Assembly: GCA_947648905.1 (NCBI GenBank)
Contig: CANSPP010000003.1
Span: forward strand, 62,001-126,000
Direction: 5' to 3'
Length of the DNA: 64,000 nucleotides
Source of the DNA: an uncultured Clostridium sp.
GTDB lineage: Bacteria; Bacillota; Clostridia; TANB77; CAG-508
In this document: positions 54,964 to 63,923 of the stretch, piece after piece
Layout of the letters: each line of letters opens with the position of its first letter
Position numbering within the stretch: the first letter of the stretch is position 1
Made by a program: the position numbers and the translations under genes
Notes under the pieces: model-generated
What the model saw: only the letters and a program-made list of their open reading frames with translations
Told to the model about the DNA's origin: nothing
The model's database searches: none

Positions 54964-55371
54964 ATGAAAACAAATTCACAGCAGCTTTTGACATCTGACC
55001 AGAACGAAAACACTCGGTATATCGAGAATTACTGCAACAAAGGCTGCCAGGACTTCTTGGATTACATTGATTCTGATGACGTAACTGCTTCTGACTTTGC
55101 TAGTCAGGAAATCAAATCTCGTCGGCGCATTCGGCGCAAGAATAACATTGCATCCAAGAAAAAACTGGAAGAACGTGCTGAGACTGCTTGCAAAAACTTT
55201 AGGAAGCGAGAAAATGATGCTAATCATATGTACATTAATGATGGAAAGCATCTGCCCGATTACAAACTTTACAGAGCTTACAAGCTTCTGAAAGAGTGCA
55301 ACAAGATGAAATTGTTTGAGACAAATTCTTATCTTGAAGATAATTGGGAGTTCCTCTCTTTCTTATACTAG
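54964..55371 (+). CDS. Unknown protein, GC-richer and foreign-looking
   Basis: 135 aa, no recognised family. Charged and helical, with a basic patch RRRIRRK near residue 56 and Asp/Asn-rich ends; it could bind nucleic acid. Base use differs sharply from its neighbours: GC is clearly higher and codons such as CTG, CGC and CGG are frequent. It is the only gene here with several in-frame CGG codons (55015, 55123, 55132). Skipping C at the first leads to a stop, so it cannot be rescued by the +1 rule. Strong promoter, GGAGG site and its own terminator suggest a recently acquired, intact unit. Confidence 0.7.
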   Translation: MKTNSQQLLTSDQNENTRYIENYCNKGCQDFLDYIDSDDVTASDFASQEIKSRRRIRRKNNIASKKKLEERAETACKNFRKRENDANHMYINDGKHLPDYKLYRAYKLLKECNKMKLFETNSYLEDNWEFLSFLY

Positions 55372-55382
55372 TAGTATTCCGC

Positions 55383-55412
55383 AAAAAAACATCCCTTAAT
55401 GGGATGTTTTTT
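55383..55412. terminator. Terminator of the 54964 gene
   Basis: AAAAAACATCCC/GGGATGTTTTTT around a short loop, 11 bp past the stop; bidirectional. Confidence 0.88.
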
Positions 55413-55421
55413 ATATTTCTT

Positions 55422-56261
55422 TTAATTATTTTCTCCTCTTCCTTCTGGAAGTGCATCAGAGTAATCTACTACTATTCTTATTCTTGTTATAGCTTTAATT
55501 GCTCTTGCAACTTTGCTATTTTTAATTCTTTGCCATAAGCTTGGTTTTGCTTCAAAAGTTGTTTGTTCTACATATTCTTGTTGTTGTTCTTCTACTGCTT
55601 GTACTGGTGCTTCTGCTATTTCTTCTATTGTTTCTTCTACTGGTGTTGGTATTGATTTTAATGCATCTGCTATTTCTATTCCAATGTAGCTTAATGCTTT
55701 TGAACGGTCTTCTATTCTTTCCATATCTATTTCAATATGTAGATTTGATTCTAGATTATTTATTCTTGCATTTAGTAGTTTCACAGCATCTTGATAATTT
55801 TCTGTTTTATCACTTTTTGCTTTTCCTATTATTGTTAATGTTTCTGTTATATCTTCTCCAAAATCTTCTTCAGCTTTTTTAACTTGGTCTTTCCAATCTT
55901 TTTCTTTGTTAATTGCTGCTTCCATTACTTCTTTTAGAGTTCCTGCTAATCCTATATTTTGTTCTCTTTGTCTTATTAATTCTTCTATTTTTTTAGTATT
56001 TTCTTCGAATTGATTTGTCGCAAATTCAACTAGCCCATAAGCAGCTTTATATACACTTGCTGGGAAGTTTTTCTTTTTTGGATATTCAATTAAATATGTT
56101 TTTATTGATTCTACTAAATCTTTAAAGTATCCATCATCTTCTAATTGAACAATTTGTTTTTTACTTTTTGGATTTATTAATTTTTGTACTTTATCTATAT
56201 TTGATAATATTTTCTCCTCTGTGATAACCATTCTCACATTTACTATGCCAGATCTAGACAT
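55422..56261 (-). CDS. Coiled-coil protein, unknown
   Basis: 279 aa. Mostly helical and charged (about 60-160), then an acidic Pro/Glu/Gln linker (TPVEETIEEIAEAPVQ). A basic C-terminal helix (LWQRIKNSKVARAIKAITRI) could bind membrane or DNA. No signal peptide and no family recognised. GGAGG precedes the ATG. Upstream lie a promoter and a three-unit TTACA array. Neighbours give no functional hint. Confidence 0.6.
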   Translation of the reverse strand: MSRSGIVNVRMVITEEKILSNIDKVQKLINPKSKKQIVQLEDDGYFKDLVESIKTYLIEYPKKKNFPASVYKAAYGLVEFATNQFEENTKKIEELIRQREQNIGLAGTLKEVMEAAINKEKDWKDQVKKAEEDFGEDITETLTIIGKAKSDKTENYQDAVKLLNARINNLESNLHIEIDMERIEDRSKALSYIGIEIADALKSIPTPVEETIEEIAEAPVQAVEEQQQEYVEQTTFEAKPSLWQRIKNSKVARAIKAITRIRIVVDYSDALPEGRGENN

Positions 56262-56315
56262 TGTAATGTACCTCCTTTATCTTACGCGTGTTTGCTTTTT
56301 GCTTCTTTCTTTATA

Positions 56316-56344
56316 ATTATACATTATCTAACAAAAAACTACAA
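56316..56344 (-). promoter_or_regulatory. Probable promoter of coiled-coil gene
   Basis: Minus strand TTGTAG (56344-56339), 17-bp spacer, TATAAT (56321-56316). Confidence 0.5.
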
Positions 56345-56376
56345 GACAATATTTTCATTTTTTTATTAAGTTTTAG

Positions 56377-56403
56377 TTACAAGAATGTTACAAAAATATT
56401 ACA
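56377..56403 (+). promoter_or_regulatory. Three TTACA direct repeats, 11-bp period
   Basis: TTACA starts at 56377, 56388 and 56399. It lies about 32 bp upstream of the -35 box of the coiled-coil gene, in the same relative orientation as the array upstream of veg. Confidence 0.55.
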
Positions 56404-56458
56404 ATTTCCAATATTATTAGGGAACTCAACACATCTAGATGTATTACTATATAAAAAT

Positions 56459-56502
56459 AAAGCAAAATCAAAAATATAACTTTTTCTAATTTTGCTTTTT
56501 TT
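56459..56502 (-). terminator. Terminator of acyl-CoA ligase gene
   Basis: AAAGCAAAAT pairs with ATTTTGCTTT, T-run on the minus strand, 13 bp past the stop. A 12-bp palindrome ACATCTAGATGT lies nearby at 56431-56442. Confidence 0.7.
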
Positions 56503-56514
56503 ACAATATAATAT

Positions 56515-58230
56515 CTAGTTAAGTACTGTTTTAATTTCTTCAAATCTTTTAATTTTTTGTGTTGTCGTTTTTATTAAATCTTTATCTGTTATTGATATTT
56601 CTCTAATATATTTGTATGCTGGCATTGTTTTATTAACTTTTTTAACTTCTTGCCATATTAATTCTTTTAATTTTTCTTCATCTGTTGTTCCATAAGTTGA
56701 TTCTGCAAGTTCTTTGTCATAAACTATTTTTGCACATATCTTGTAATCTCCATCATCTTCTGGTCTTCCATAAACGAAACTTTCTTTTACTCCACTGATT
56801 TTATTAACTAACGTTTCTAATTCTTCTGGGTAAATATTTTTTCCGTTTTTTAATACTATAACAAATTTCTTTCTTCCAGATATAAATATAAATCCATCTT
56901 TATCAATTTTTGCTAAATCTCCTGTATGTAACCAACCATCTTGTAATGTTTCTTTTGTTGCTTCGTCATTATTGTAATATCCCATCATTATTGTTGGACC
57001 TTTAACTAGTAATTCTCCTATTCCTTCTTCATTTGGTTCATCTATTTTTACATCTAAGCTTGGAAATGCTTTTCCAATTGAACCTAATCTTTGATATTTG
57101 TCATCTTCTGCTGCAATTACTGGTGAACTTTCTGTTAGTCCATATCCTTGTAACATTTTTACTCCAAGTTCATTAAATCCTTTTTCTGCAGTTGGGTCTA
57201 ACGCTGCGCCTCCTGCAACAAATAATCTTGCTTTTCCACCTAGGTTGTCTATTACTTCTTTAAATAGCTTTCTTCTTATATCTATACCAAATTTTAATAA
57301 AAAGTTGCTTATTTTTATTCCTTTTTTTACTGTTTCTAGTTTACCTTTTTTCTCAATTCCTTTCATTATCTTTTTATACATTGTTTCGTATAAAACTGGA
57401 ACTGAAATCATTGCTGTTACTTGATATTCTTTTGCGTTATCTGCAATATGTCTTATTCCCTCACAAAATGCTATTGAGCATCCTTTTGATATAGGATATA
57501 AAAATCCAACTGTACATTCAAATGTGTGATGTAATGGTAAGAATGATAACATTCTATCTTCTGGAACTAATTTTATCACTGATGCTATATCCATTAAGTT
57601 CGCACAAATATTTCTTTGTGATAACATTACAGCTTTTGACATTGCTGTTGTTCCTGATGTAAATAGCATTATTCCCATTGCTTCTGCATCAATTTCACTA
57701 TCTAAATATTCTCTATTTCCATCTTCTAATAATTTTGCGCCTTGTTCCATTAACTCTTTTTGAGAATATATATCATTTTCTTTTTTGTTTAAATCCATAG
57801 AAATAAAGTATTTCACATTTGATGTATTTCTATTTTTTACATCATTCATTATTTCATCATATTTATTTGAGTATACTATTGCTTCTACTTCTGAGCGAAT
57901 CATTAAACTTTCAATTTCGTTTGCTGGTAAAGCTTTGTCTAGTGGAACTATTACACCTGTTCCTGTTGCTACTGCTAAATATGTTACACACCACTCATAT
58001 CTATTATCTGATATTACTGCTATCCTTTTACCTTTTAGCCCTAAATTTACTAATACTGTTCCAAAACTTTTTACGTCTTTTGCAAATTGTTTATATGTAA
58101 TTTCTCTAAATTTTCCTGGTTCGTCTGTTTTATATACATATGCTGCATTATCCCCAAATTTTTCTTCTGATTTTTTTAGCATATCTCTTAAATCTGTAAG
58201 CTTTTCAAATTTATGTATTGGTTTTCTCAT
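56515..58230 (-). CDS. Long-chain acyl-CoA synthetase-like AMP-binding enzyme
   Basis: 571 aa. AMP-binding signature MLFTSGTTAMSKAVMLSQRN, then YGLTESSPVI, GWLHTGDLAKIDKDGFIFI and the C-terminal catalytic Lys region near TTQKIKRFE. Activates fatty or other carboxylic acids with ATP and CoA; the substrate is not fixed by sequence. ATG 58230 follows AAGGAG. It is preceded by a tetR gene whose product probably controls it. Confidence 0.9.
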   Translation of the reverse strand: MRKPIHKFEKLTDLRDMLKKSEEKFGDNAAYVYKTDEPGKFREITYKQFAKDVKSFGTVLVNLGLKGKRIAVISDNRYEWCVTYLAVATGTGVIVPLDKALPANEIESLMIRSEVEAIVYSNKYDEIMNDVKNRNTSNVKYFISMDLNKKENDIYSQKELMEQGAKLLEDGNREYLDSEIDAEAMGIMLFTSGTTAMSKAVMLSQRNICANLMDIASVIKLVPEDRMLSFLPLHHTFECTVGFLYPISKGCSIAFCEGIRHIADNAKEYQVTAMISVPVLYETMYKKIMKGIEKKGKLETVKKGIKISNFLLKFGIDIRRKLFKEVIDNLGGKARLFVAGGAALDPTAEKGFNELGVKMLQGYGLTESSPVIAAEDDKYQRLGSIGKAFPSLDVKIDEPNEEGIGELLVKGPTIMMGYYNNDEATKETLQDGWLHTGDLAKIDKDGFIFISGRKKFVIVLKNGKNIYPEELETLVNKISGVKESFVYGRPEDDGDYKICAKIVYDKELAESTYGTTDEEKLKELIWQEVKKVNKTMPAYKYIREISITDKDLIKTTTQKIKRFEEIKTVLN

Positions 58231-58256
58231 TTCAATTCTCCTTCTATTTCCCATTT

Positions 58257-58290
58257 TGATGTTTTTTTGGGACAGGGCTAAAAAGCATCA
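58257..58290. repeat. 34-bp family-3 repeat, forms tetR stop
   Basis: TGATG/CATCA ends around TTGGGACAGGGC. It supplies the TGA stop of the TetR gene (58288-58290) and lies 15 bp before the ligase ribosome binding site, exactly as at ispA-uppS. Confidence 0.8.
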
Positions 58291-58854
58291 TTTTCTTAAT
58301 CCTTTTATTACCGTGCCTTCAAATTCTTTGTATAGCTTAGTTACATCTATTTCTTCTTGGCTTCTTGCTTTATATACTAAGCTTGAGCATATTAATCCAT
58401 ATATCTCAGATGCTATAGCTTGTGGATTTCCTTGTTTTATTTCTCCCTTTTCTATTCCAGCTTTTACTATTTGTTCAATTTTTTCGATATATGTAAATAT
58501 TTGCTCTTTGCACATTTGGTTTCTTGCTTCATTTCCCCAAAATTGATTTAGCAATATTGTTATTAAGTTCTCATATTTTACTACTATTTTTATTTGTATT
58601 AGCACTATTGCTTTTAATTTATCTATGTAGTTTGGTAGTTTGTCTATTTTTATATCCACACTATTGTTTAGTAGTTTCATTCCTTCTTCTACTAAAAAGT
58701 TGAATATTTCCTCTTTGCTAGAAAAATGATAGTATAGTGTTCCCTTTGCTACTCCTACTGTTGCAGTTATTTCTTCTATACTTGTTGCATCATATCCTTT
58801 TTCTGCAAATAATTTCATAGACGCTTCAAATATTTTTCTCTTGGTTTTGTTCAT
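58288..58854 (-). CDS. TetR family regulator
   Basis: 188 aa. N-terminal helix-turn-helix (KLFAEKGYDATSIEEITATV, then VAKGTLYYHFSSKEEIF) with the usual TetR spacing. C-terminal ligand domain of FadR/YsiA type (GIEKGEIKQGNPQAIASEIY). It sits upstream of an acyl-CoA ligase, so fatty-acid-responsive control is likely but inferred. Confidence 0.88.
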   Translation of the reverse strand: MNKTKRKIFEASMKLFAEKGYDATSIEEITATVGVAKGTLYYHFSSKEEIFNFLVEEGMKLLNNSVDIKIDKLPNYIDKLKAIVLIQIKIVVKYENLITILLNQFWGNEARNQMCKEQIFTYIEKIEQIVKAGIEKGEIKQGNPQAIASEIYGLICSSLVYKARSQEEIDVTKLYKEFEGTVIKGLRK

Positions 58855-58953
58855 TTTTCCACCCTTTCAATCAACTCTATTATATATATTTTTATTCATT
58901 TTTGCAATAGTTTTATGTCATTTTGACTACATAGTACAAAATAAAATAATAAT

Positions 58954-58990
58954 AAAGATTATATATTTCTTCGAATATATAATCTTTTTA
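58954..58990 (-). terminator. Terminator of LonB-like gene
   Basis: AAAGATTATATATT pairs perfectly with AATATATAATCTTT, loop of 6; T-rich on the minus strand. Confidence 0.7.
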
Positions 58991-59019
58991 ATTTCTTTCA
59001 TTAGTTATTGTAATTTTTC

Positions 59020-59046
59020 TGCCAAAAAGGTCCGTCCCTAATGGCA
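59020..59046. repeat. 27-bp palindromic repeat, family 2
   Basis: TGCCA/TGGCA arms around AAAAAGGTCCGTCCC, starting 2 bp past the lonB stop. Confidence 0.78.
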
Positions 59047-59048
59047 TA

Positions 59049-61433
59049 TTATTTTGAACTTACTTTTGCATATTTTTTAAGTTTTTCATAAACAAGATAA
59101 TTTACAGTACCTGCTGGGAAGTGACCGTCTTTGTCTTTTTTACCAGCTGGAACTCCTGTTAAAACTTCAATTCCTTCTTCTATAGTAGATACAGAATAAA
59201 TATGGAATTTTTGATTTTTAACAGCTTCAATAATCTCATCTGATAATTGCAAATTATCAACATTTTGAATAGGTATCATAACACCATGAGAACCATCTAA
59301 TCCACGAGTTTTACATACTTGGAAGTATCCCTCTATCTTTTCATTTACTCCACCTATTGGTTGTATTTGTCCTTTTTGATTTACAGAACCAGTTACTGCA
59401 ATAGCTTGGTTAATTGGAATTCCTGATAAACTTGAAAGTAATCCATATAATTCTGTACTTGAAGCACTATCACCGTCAACTCCATTATATAATTGTTCAA
59501 AGCAAATACTTGCAGTTAAACATAATGGGATATCTTGTGCAAACATTTCTCCTAAATACCCAGTTAAAATTAGTACTCCTTTTGAGTGTGATGGTCCAGA
59601 AATTTCAACTTCTCTTTCTATGTTTACTATTCCGCTTTTTCCTGTATATGTGTTTGCAGTTATTTTAGCTGGTTTGCCAAATGTGTAATCTCCAATTGTC
59701 ATTACTGTTAGACCATTTAATTCTCCAACTTCATATCCAGAAGTGTTTATTAAAAGTGAATTTTGTTTTATCATTTCTAGATATCTTTCGTCATATTTCT
59801 TTACTCTTTCAACTCTTTCCGCTAAGGCTTTGTCTATAAATTTTGCGGTTACAGTTTTTGATTTTGACATTTTTGCCCAAGTTGCAGCTTCTCCTACTAC
59901 TTGCATTAGGTCATTAAATCTTGTTGAAACTTTACTATGGCTACCTGCTAATCTAGATGCATATTCTACTAGTCTTGCCATCGCTTCTTTGTCTAGGTGT
60001 GGCAATTCTTCTGCTTCACAGAAACTATATATAATTCTTGCTAATTTGTTTACATTTTCTTTGTTAATTTCAGCAGATTCTTCAAATTCAACTTTTATTT
60101 TAAATAATTTTCTAAAGTCTGAGTCCATTGCCAAAAGTGTTTGATAAATGTTTGCACTACCTATTAAAATAACTTTTAAATCTAGTGGTATAGGCTCTGG
60201 CTTTAAGGAAACCAAAACCATTGAAGAACGTTGGTCTGTTGTGTTTTCTATCGCTATTTGTTTTACTCTTAATGCCTTTTTTAAAGCTTCATAACAAGCA
60301 CCATTTGCTAATAAGTCCTTAGCTTGAAAAACTATATATCCACCATTTGCTTGTTGCATAAGCCCTGGTTTTAACATTGTGTGGTCTGTTTTTAATGCTC
60401 CATAGTAATTTTCATATTCTAAGCATCCAAAAATATTGTGATATGAATAGTTAGAATCCATTATAACAGGTGCACCTTCACGGTTTGAATTATCTATAAA
60501 TAGGTTTACACGATAATTTTCACTTGGGTCTGGTTTTTTAATAGCTGGCCCTTGTTGTGGCTGTTGAGGTTGTTTTGTATTTTCTTCTAAAAATGCTGGT
60601 ATATTTTTTAATACGTCTTGTCTTACGTCATTGAAAAATTTAGTTATTTTTTTATTTCTTTTATATTGTGATTTTAAATAATTGATGTGTGCATTAACTG
60701 TAAGTAATGCAACATTTGATTGCCATTCTGATATTTTATTGTCTGATAAGCGCTCGATTTCTTTAATTTTAGTTATTGTTGCCATTATTTGTTCTTGAAC
60801 TACTACTGCTTTTTCTTCATATGCTTTTTTTACTTCTTCTGCAAGCTTTTCGAACTCTTCTTCCTCAATTGCTCTTCCATCTACAATTGGAGTCATATAA
60901 ATTCCATTTTGTGCTGTTTTTACTTGAAAATTGTATTTTGACGCATCTTGGTTTAATTTTTCTAATAGTTCTGTACGTTTTGTTTCAAATTCTTGTTTTA
61001 TTAGTGTTTTTTCTTTTTCGAAATCATCATTATTAAATGTTTTCTTAATATCTTTTTTTATTTCTTTTATAAATCCGTCCATTGAGTCTTTAAATTGTTT
61101 TCCTTGTCCAGCTGGAAGTTCTATTGCAACTGGTTGATTAGGATTTTCAAAATTATATACATAGCACCAGTCTGATGGCACTTTTTTCTTCGCTGCAATT
61201 GTATCTAAATAGTTTTTAGTATACATTGTTTTTCCTACACCACTTGGTCCTTCTAAGTATAGGTTATATCCTTTTACATCTACTTTTAGTCCAAATTCTA
61301 GTGCTTTTATTCCACGTTCTTGGCCTATTCCTTCTATTATTGGGTCTAAATCTGCTGTTGTATTAAACTCAAAAACAGATGGATTACAGGTCATTTTTAG
61401 TTGTTTGTAATTTAATTCATTTTTTCTTTTCAT
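59049..61433 (-). CDS. LonB-like ATP-dependent protease (AAA_32 type)
   Basis: 794 aa. N-terminal AAA domain with Walker A EGPSGVGKTMYTKNYL and a long coiled insertion (about 130-260). The C-terminal Lon protease domain has catalytic Ser in VDGDSASSTELYGLL and Lys in PIGGVNEKIEGYFQ. It matches the YcbZ-like Lon paralogue of Firmicutes and lacks the Lon N-terminal substrate domain. GGAGG precedes the ATG. Confidence 0.9.
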   Translation of the reverse strand: MKRKNELNYKQLKMTCNPSVFEFNTTADLDPIIEGIGQERGIKALEFGLKVDVKGYNLYLEGPSGVGKTMYTKNYLDTIAAKKKVPSDWCYVYNFENPNQPVAIELPAGQGKQFKDSMDGFIKEIKKDIKKTFNNDDFEKEKTLIKQEFETKRTELLEKLNQDASKYNFQVKTAQNGIYMTPIVDGRAIEEEEFEKLAEEVKKAYEEKAVVVQEQIMATITKIKEIERLSDNKISEWQSNVALLTVNAHINYLKSQYKRNKKITKFFNDVRQDVLKNIPAFLEENTKQPQQPQQGPAIKKPDPSENYRVNLFIDNSNREGAPVIMDSNYSYHNIFGCLEYENYYGALKTDHTMLKPGLMQQANGGYIVFQAKDLLANGACYEALKKALRVKQIAIENTTDQRSSMVLVSLKPEPIPLDLKVILIGSANIYQTLLAMDSDFRKLFKIKVEFEESAEINKENVNKLARIIYSFCEAEELPHLDKEAMARLVEYASRLAGSHSKVSTRFNDLMQVVGEAATWAKMSKSKTVTAKFIDKALAERVERVKKYDERYLEMIKQNSLLINTSGYEVGELNGLTVMTIGDYTFGKPAKITANTYTGKSGIVNIEREVEISGPSHSKGVLILTGYLGEMFAQDIPLCLTASICFEQLYNGVDGDSASSTELYGLLSSLSGIPINQAIAVTGSVNQKGQIQPIGGVNEKIEGYFQVCKTRGLDGSHGVMIPIQNVDNLQLSDEIIEAVKNQKFHIYSVSTIEEGIEVLTGVPAGKKDKDGHFPAGTVNYLVYEKLKKYAKVSSK

Positions 61434-61541
61434 TTGTTTCCTCCATATTTTTTCTTAGTATGTCCAATTTAAGTTTATTTTATATTAGTTCTCCTTAAAA
61501 GTAAAGAATTATTACAAATTTTTTGAATTTACGTGATTTTT

Positions 61542-61943
61542 TTAAAATATATTTTCTAAATTAAATGCATATTTATCTTCAATATGTCGTAAAATAAATT
61601 TACTCTCATCAATTTTGCTAAGAACTTGTTCATAATCATTAGTCTCAATGCTACTATTTATACCAACAATATCTGTTTCAACTTTTTCTAACTCATCATG
61701 TTCTATATAATAAGCCAGCTTACTATGAACATCTTCCCAATTGTCTTTAATTTCTTTTATCTTATCTTTAATATTATCTTTATCAATATTTTCATTTTCT
61801 CCTATTTTAGTAATTTCTGATTTTAGTTCATCTAATTCTTGGTTCAACTTGTCTACTGTTGTTGTTGTATACTTTTGAGTTATTATATTAGCTATAACTA
61901 TTGCTACTACTATAACTATACATATAATTGTTTCTTTTCTCAT
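61542..61943 (-). CDS. DUF4363 family protein
   Basis: 133 aa. One N-terminal membrane helix (TIICIVIVVAIVIANII), then a helical, charged outside part (VDKLNQELDELKSEI, NWEDVHSKLAYYIEHDELEK, ESKFILRHIEDKYAFNLENIF). It matches DUF4363, usually encoded next to DUF421 proteins as here. Three bp from the DUF421 gene. Confidence 0.85.
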   Translation of the reverse strand: MRKETIICIVIVVAIVIANIITQKYTTTTVDKLNQELDELKSEITKIGENENIDKDNIKDKIKEIKDNWEDVHSKLAYYIEHDELEKVETDIVGINSSIETNDYEQVLSKIDESKFILRHIEDKYAFNLENIF

Positions 61944-61946
61944 AAT

Positions 61947-62618
61947 TTAAAACTCCTTTTTCTGACAAAAAATTTGGCCTTTTCCATCTAATGTCACTAC
62001 TAATGCTTCCTCTGGCTTTATCCCAAACTTTTCAGTTTGTTTTTTTAACCAGTTATAATTTTTACCAATAGCTTTCAAATTAGCTTCCATAACCTTTCCA
62101 TCTATTACTAAATCATATGGAATTCCTTCATACTCTGGCAAAATATTAAAATCCTCTGGAATAGTATTTCTCTTTTCTGGCTTCTGTATAACAGTAACTT
62201 GCCCACTAGTCTCCAAAATTGCATACTCTACATCACCTAAATTTATAACGTTATTCCCTCTCAGCCTTTCTTCTAACTCATTTATTGTAAATCTTTCCTT
62301 TACTAATGCTTCTTCATTAATCTTCCCTCTATAAATCAAAATACTTGGTTTACCACATATTATCTCTCTTGCTTTTAAACTTTTTAAATTTATAACAGAA
62401 ATTACCAAATGCATAACTAAAAGTCCTAAAATAGGCACAATTCCATTAAATATCGGAATTCCAATTTCTGTCATTGGTATTGAAGCCAAATCTGCTATCA
62501 TAATAGAAATTGCCAACTCAAAAGGTTGCAACTGACCAATTTCTCTCTTTCCCATTAATCTCATCACTATCAAGACTACTAAATATAAAACAATAGCTCT
62601 AAAAAATGTAATTAACAT
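61947..62618 (-). CDS. DUF421 (YetF-type) membrane protein
   Basis: 223 aa. Three N-terminal helices, RLMGKREIGQLQPFELAISI as signature, then a cytoplasmic domain (CGKPSILIYRGKINEEAL, LRGNNVINLGDVEYAILE). YetF-family proteins occur with spore germination and envelope functions in spore formers. The ATG at 62618 follows AGGAG; the reading from 62675 runs through the 31-bp repeat and is rejected. Confidence 0.88.
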   Translation of the reverse strand: MLITFFRAIVLYLVVLIVMRLMGKREIGQLQPFELAISIMIADLASIPMTEIGIPIFNGIVPILGLLVMHLVISVINLKSLKAREIICGKPSILIYRGKINEEALVKERFTINELEERLRGNNVINLGDVEYAILETSGQVTVIQKPEKRNTIPEDFNILPEYEGIPYDLVIDGKVMEANLKAIGKNYNWLKKQTEKFGIKPEEALVVTLDGKGQIFCQKKEF

Positions 62619-62643
62619 TAAAACTTCTCCTTTATGTTCAAAC

Positions 62644-62674
62644 TGTCCAAAAAAGAAACGTCCCCAATTGGACA
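62644..62674. repeat. 31-bp palindromic repeat, family 1
   Basis: TGTCCA/TGGACA arms, core on the minus strand, just upstream of the DUF421 gene. Confidence 0.8.
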
Positions 62675-62800
62675 TTTTTATTTTTTACAATTTTTTACTA
62701 CTTTATACTATTTGTATAAATAAATTTTTTTTGTAAATAATAAGCTTAGAACCTTTGAAAAATTTACATTATAATAAAAAAAACTAAGGAGGTTGGACCT

Positions 62801-63175
62801 ATGTCAGAAGCTCAAGGAAGTCGTGCAAATAGTGGTACTTCTACTGTATGGCAAATAGTTGGTAGATTAATTGGTGCTGCTGTTGTACTTGCTATTACTG
62901 CATTCTTTACACCTGGATTCACTATAAATAGCATTTGGACTTTAGCTATAGCCGCTATAGTTTTAACTATAATCGATTACTTAGTAGTCAAGTTTACGGG
63001 CTTACACGCTAGTCCTTTTGGTAAAGGCTTTGTAGGATTTGCATTAGCCGCAATTACATTATATGTTACTCAATTTTTTGTTGCTGGTTACTCTATATCT
63101 TGGATAGCCGCTATTATAGGTGCTTTAATCTATGGTGTTGTTGATTACTTCATACCTGGAAATCAATCTATGTAG
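62801..63175 (+). CDS. Holin-like four-helix membrane protein
   Basis: 124 aa with four hydrophobic helices (GRLIGAAVVLAITAFFTPGF, TLAIAAIVLTIIDYLVVKF, GFALAAITLYVTQFFVAGY, IAAIIGALIYGVVDYFIPG). It matches the phage-holin/YvlD-like family common in Clostridia chromosomes. No phage genes are nearby, so a housekeeping or spore membrane role is more likely. AAGGAGG precedes the ATG. Confidence 0.75.
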   Translation: MSEAQGSRANSGTSTVWQIVGRLIGAAVVLAITAFFTPGFTINSIWTLAIAAIVLTIIDYLVVKFTGLHASPFGKGFVGFALAAITLYVTQFFVAGYSISWIAAIIGALIYGVVDYFIPGNQSM

Positions 63176-63180
63176 TAAAA

Positions 63181-63229
63181 AATCAGCTTAAATTATATTG
63201 TTATTAGAACATTATAATTTAAGCTGATT
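63181..63229. terminator. Bidirectional terminator
   Basis: AATCAGCTTAAATTATA at 63181-63197 pairs perfectly with 63213-63229, between convergent genes. Confidence 0.85.
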
Positions 63230-63238
63230 ACTTTATAT

Positions 63239-63904
63239 TTATATCTTCTCAACTATTTCGTTTTTATTTTTATAAATTGATTTTTCAGGCACAACTCCTC
63301 TTACAGAAGAAAGTGGATATATATTAGAATTTTTCCCAACAACACTACCCGGATTTAAAACAGTTCCACAACCGATTTCAACTTCATCTCCAAGCATTGC
63401 ACCAAACTTCTTAATTCCAGTTTCAATTTGTTCTTTTCCATTTTTTACAATTACCAATTTTTTATCAGACTTTACATTTGAAGTAATTGAACCTGCTCCC
63501 ATATGAGCTTTATATCCTAAAATCGAGTCACCTACATAATTATAATGTGGCACTTGTACTTTATTAAACAAAATTACATTTTTAAGTTCTGTTGAATTTC
63601 CAACAACTGCACCTTCTCCTACAATTGCCTTTCCTCTGATAAATGCACAATGCCTTACTTCTGCATTTTCACAAATTATGCAAGGTGCTGCTATGTATGC
63701 AGTTGGTGCAACTTTTGCTGTTTTGGCAATCCATATATTTTCTTCTACTTCTTCGTATTTTTCTTTGTCTAAACTTTTTCCTAATTCTATTATAAAATCT
63801 GCAATTTTAGGTAACGCTTCCCATGGATATGTTACTGTTTCTAACAAATCTTTTGCTATTGTTTCTTCTAAATTATATAAATTCTTTATTTTACATTCTT
63901 CCAT
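63239..63904 (-). CDS. Left-handed beta-helix hexapeptide transferase-like protein
   Basis: 221 aa. N-terminal helical part, then about eight hexapeptide turns (AKVAPTAYIAAPCIICENAE, AIVGEGAVVGNSTELKNVIL, GTVLNPGSVVGKNSNIYPLS). It resembles the acetyltransferase half of GlmU without the uridyltransferase half. The ATG at 63904 follows AAGGAG; the reading from 63976 runs through a repeat and is rejected. Confidence 0.82.
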   Translation of the reverse strand: MEECKIKNLYNLEETIAKDLLETVTYPWEALPKIADFIIELGKSLDKEKYEEVEENIWIAKTAKVAPTAYIAAPCIICENAEVRHCAFIRGKAIVGEGAVVGNSTELKNVILFNKVQVPHYNYVGDSILGYKAHMGAGSITSNVKSDKKLVIVKNGKEQIETGIKKFGAMLGDEVEIGCGTVLNPGSVVGKNSNIYPLSSVRGVVPEKSIYKNKNEIVEKI

Positions 63905-63923
63905 AATTTTCTCCTTGATTACA

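Noticed and set aside
62619..62675. N-terminal extension of the DUF421 protein through MSNWGRFFFGQF
   Set aside because: It is the translation of a 31-bp repeat. A proper ATG with AGGAG lies at 62618.
62801..63175. Prophage remnant
   Set aside because: The holin-like gene has no phage neighbours and is typical of chromosomal holin-like families.
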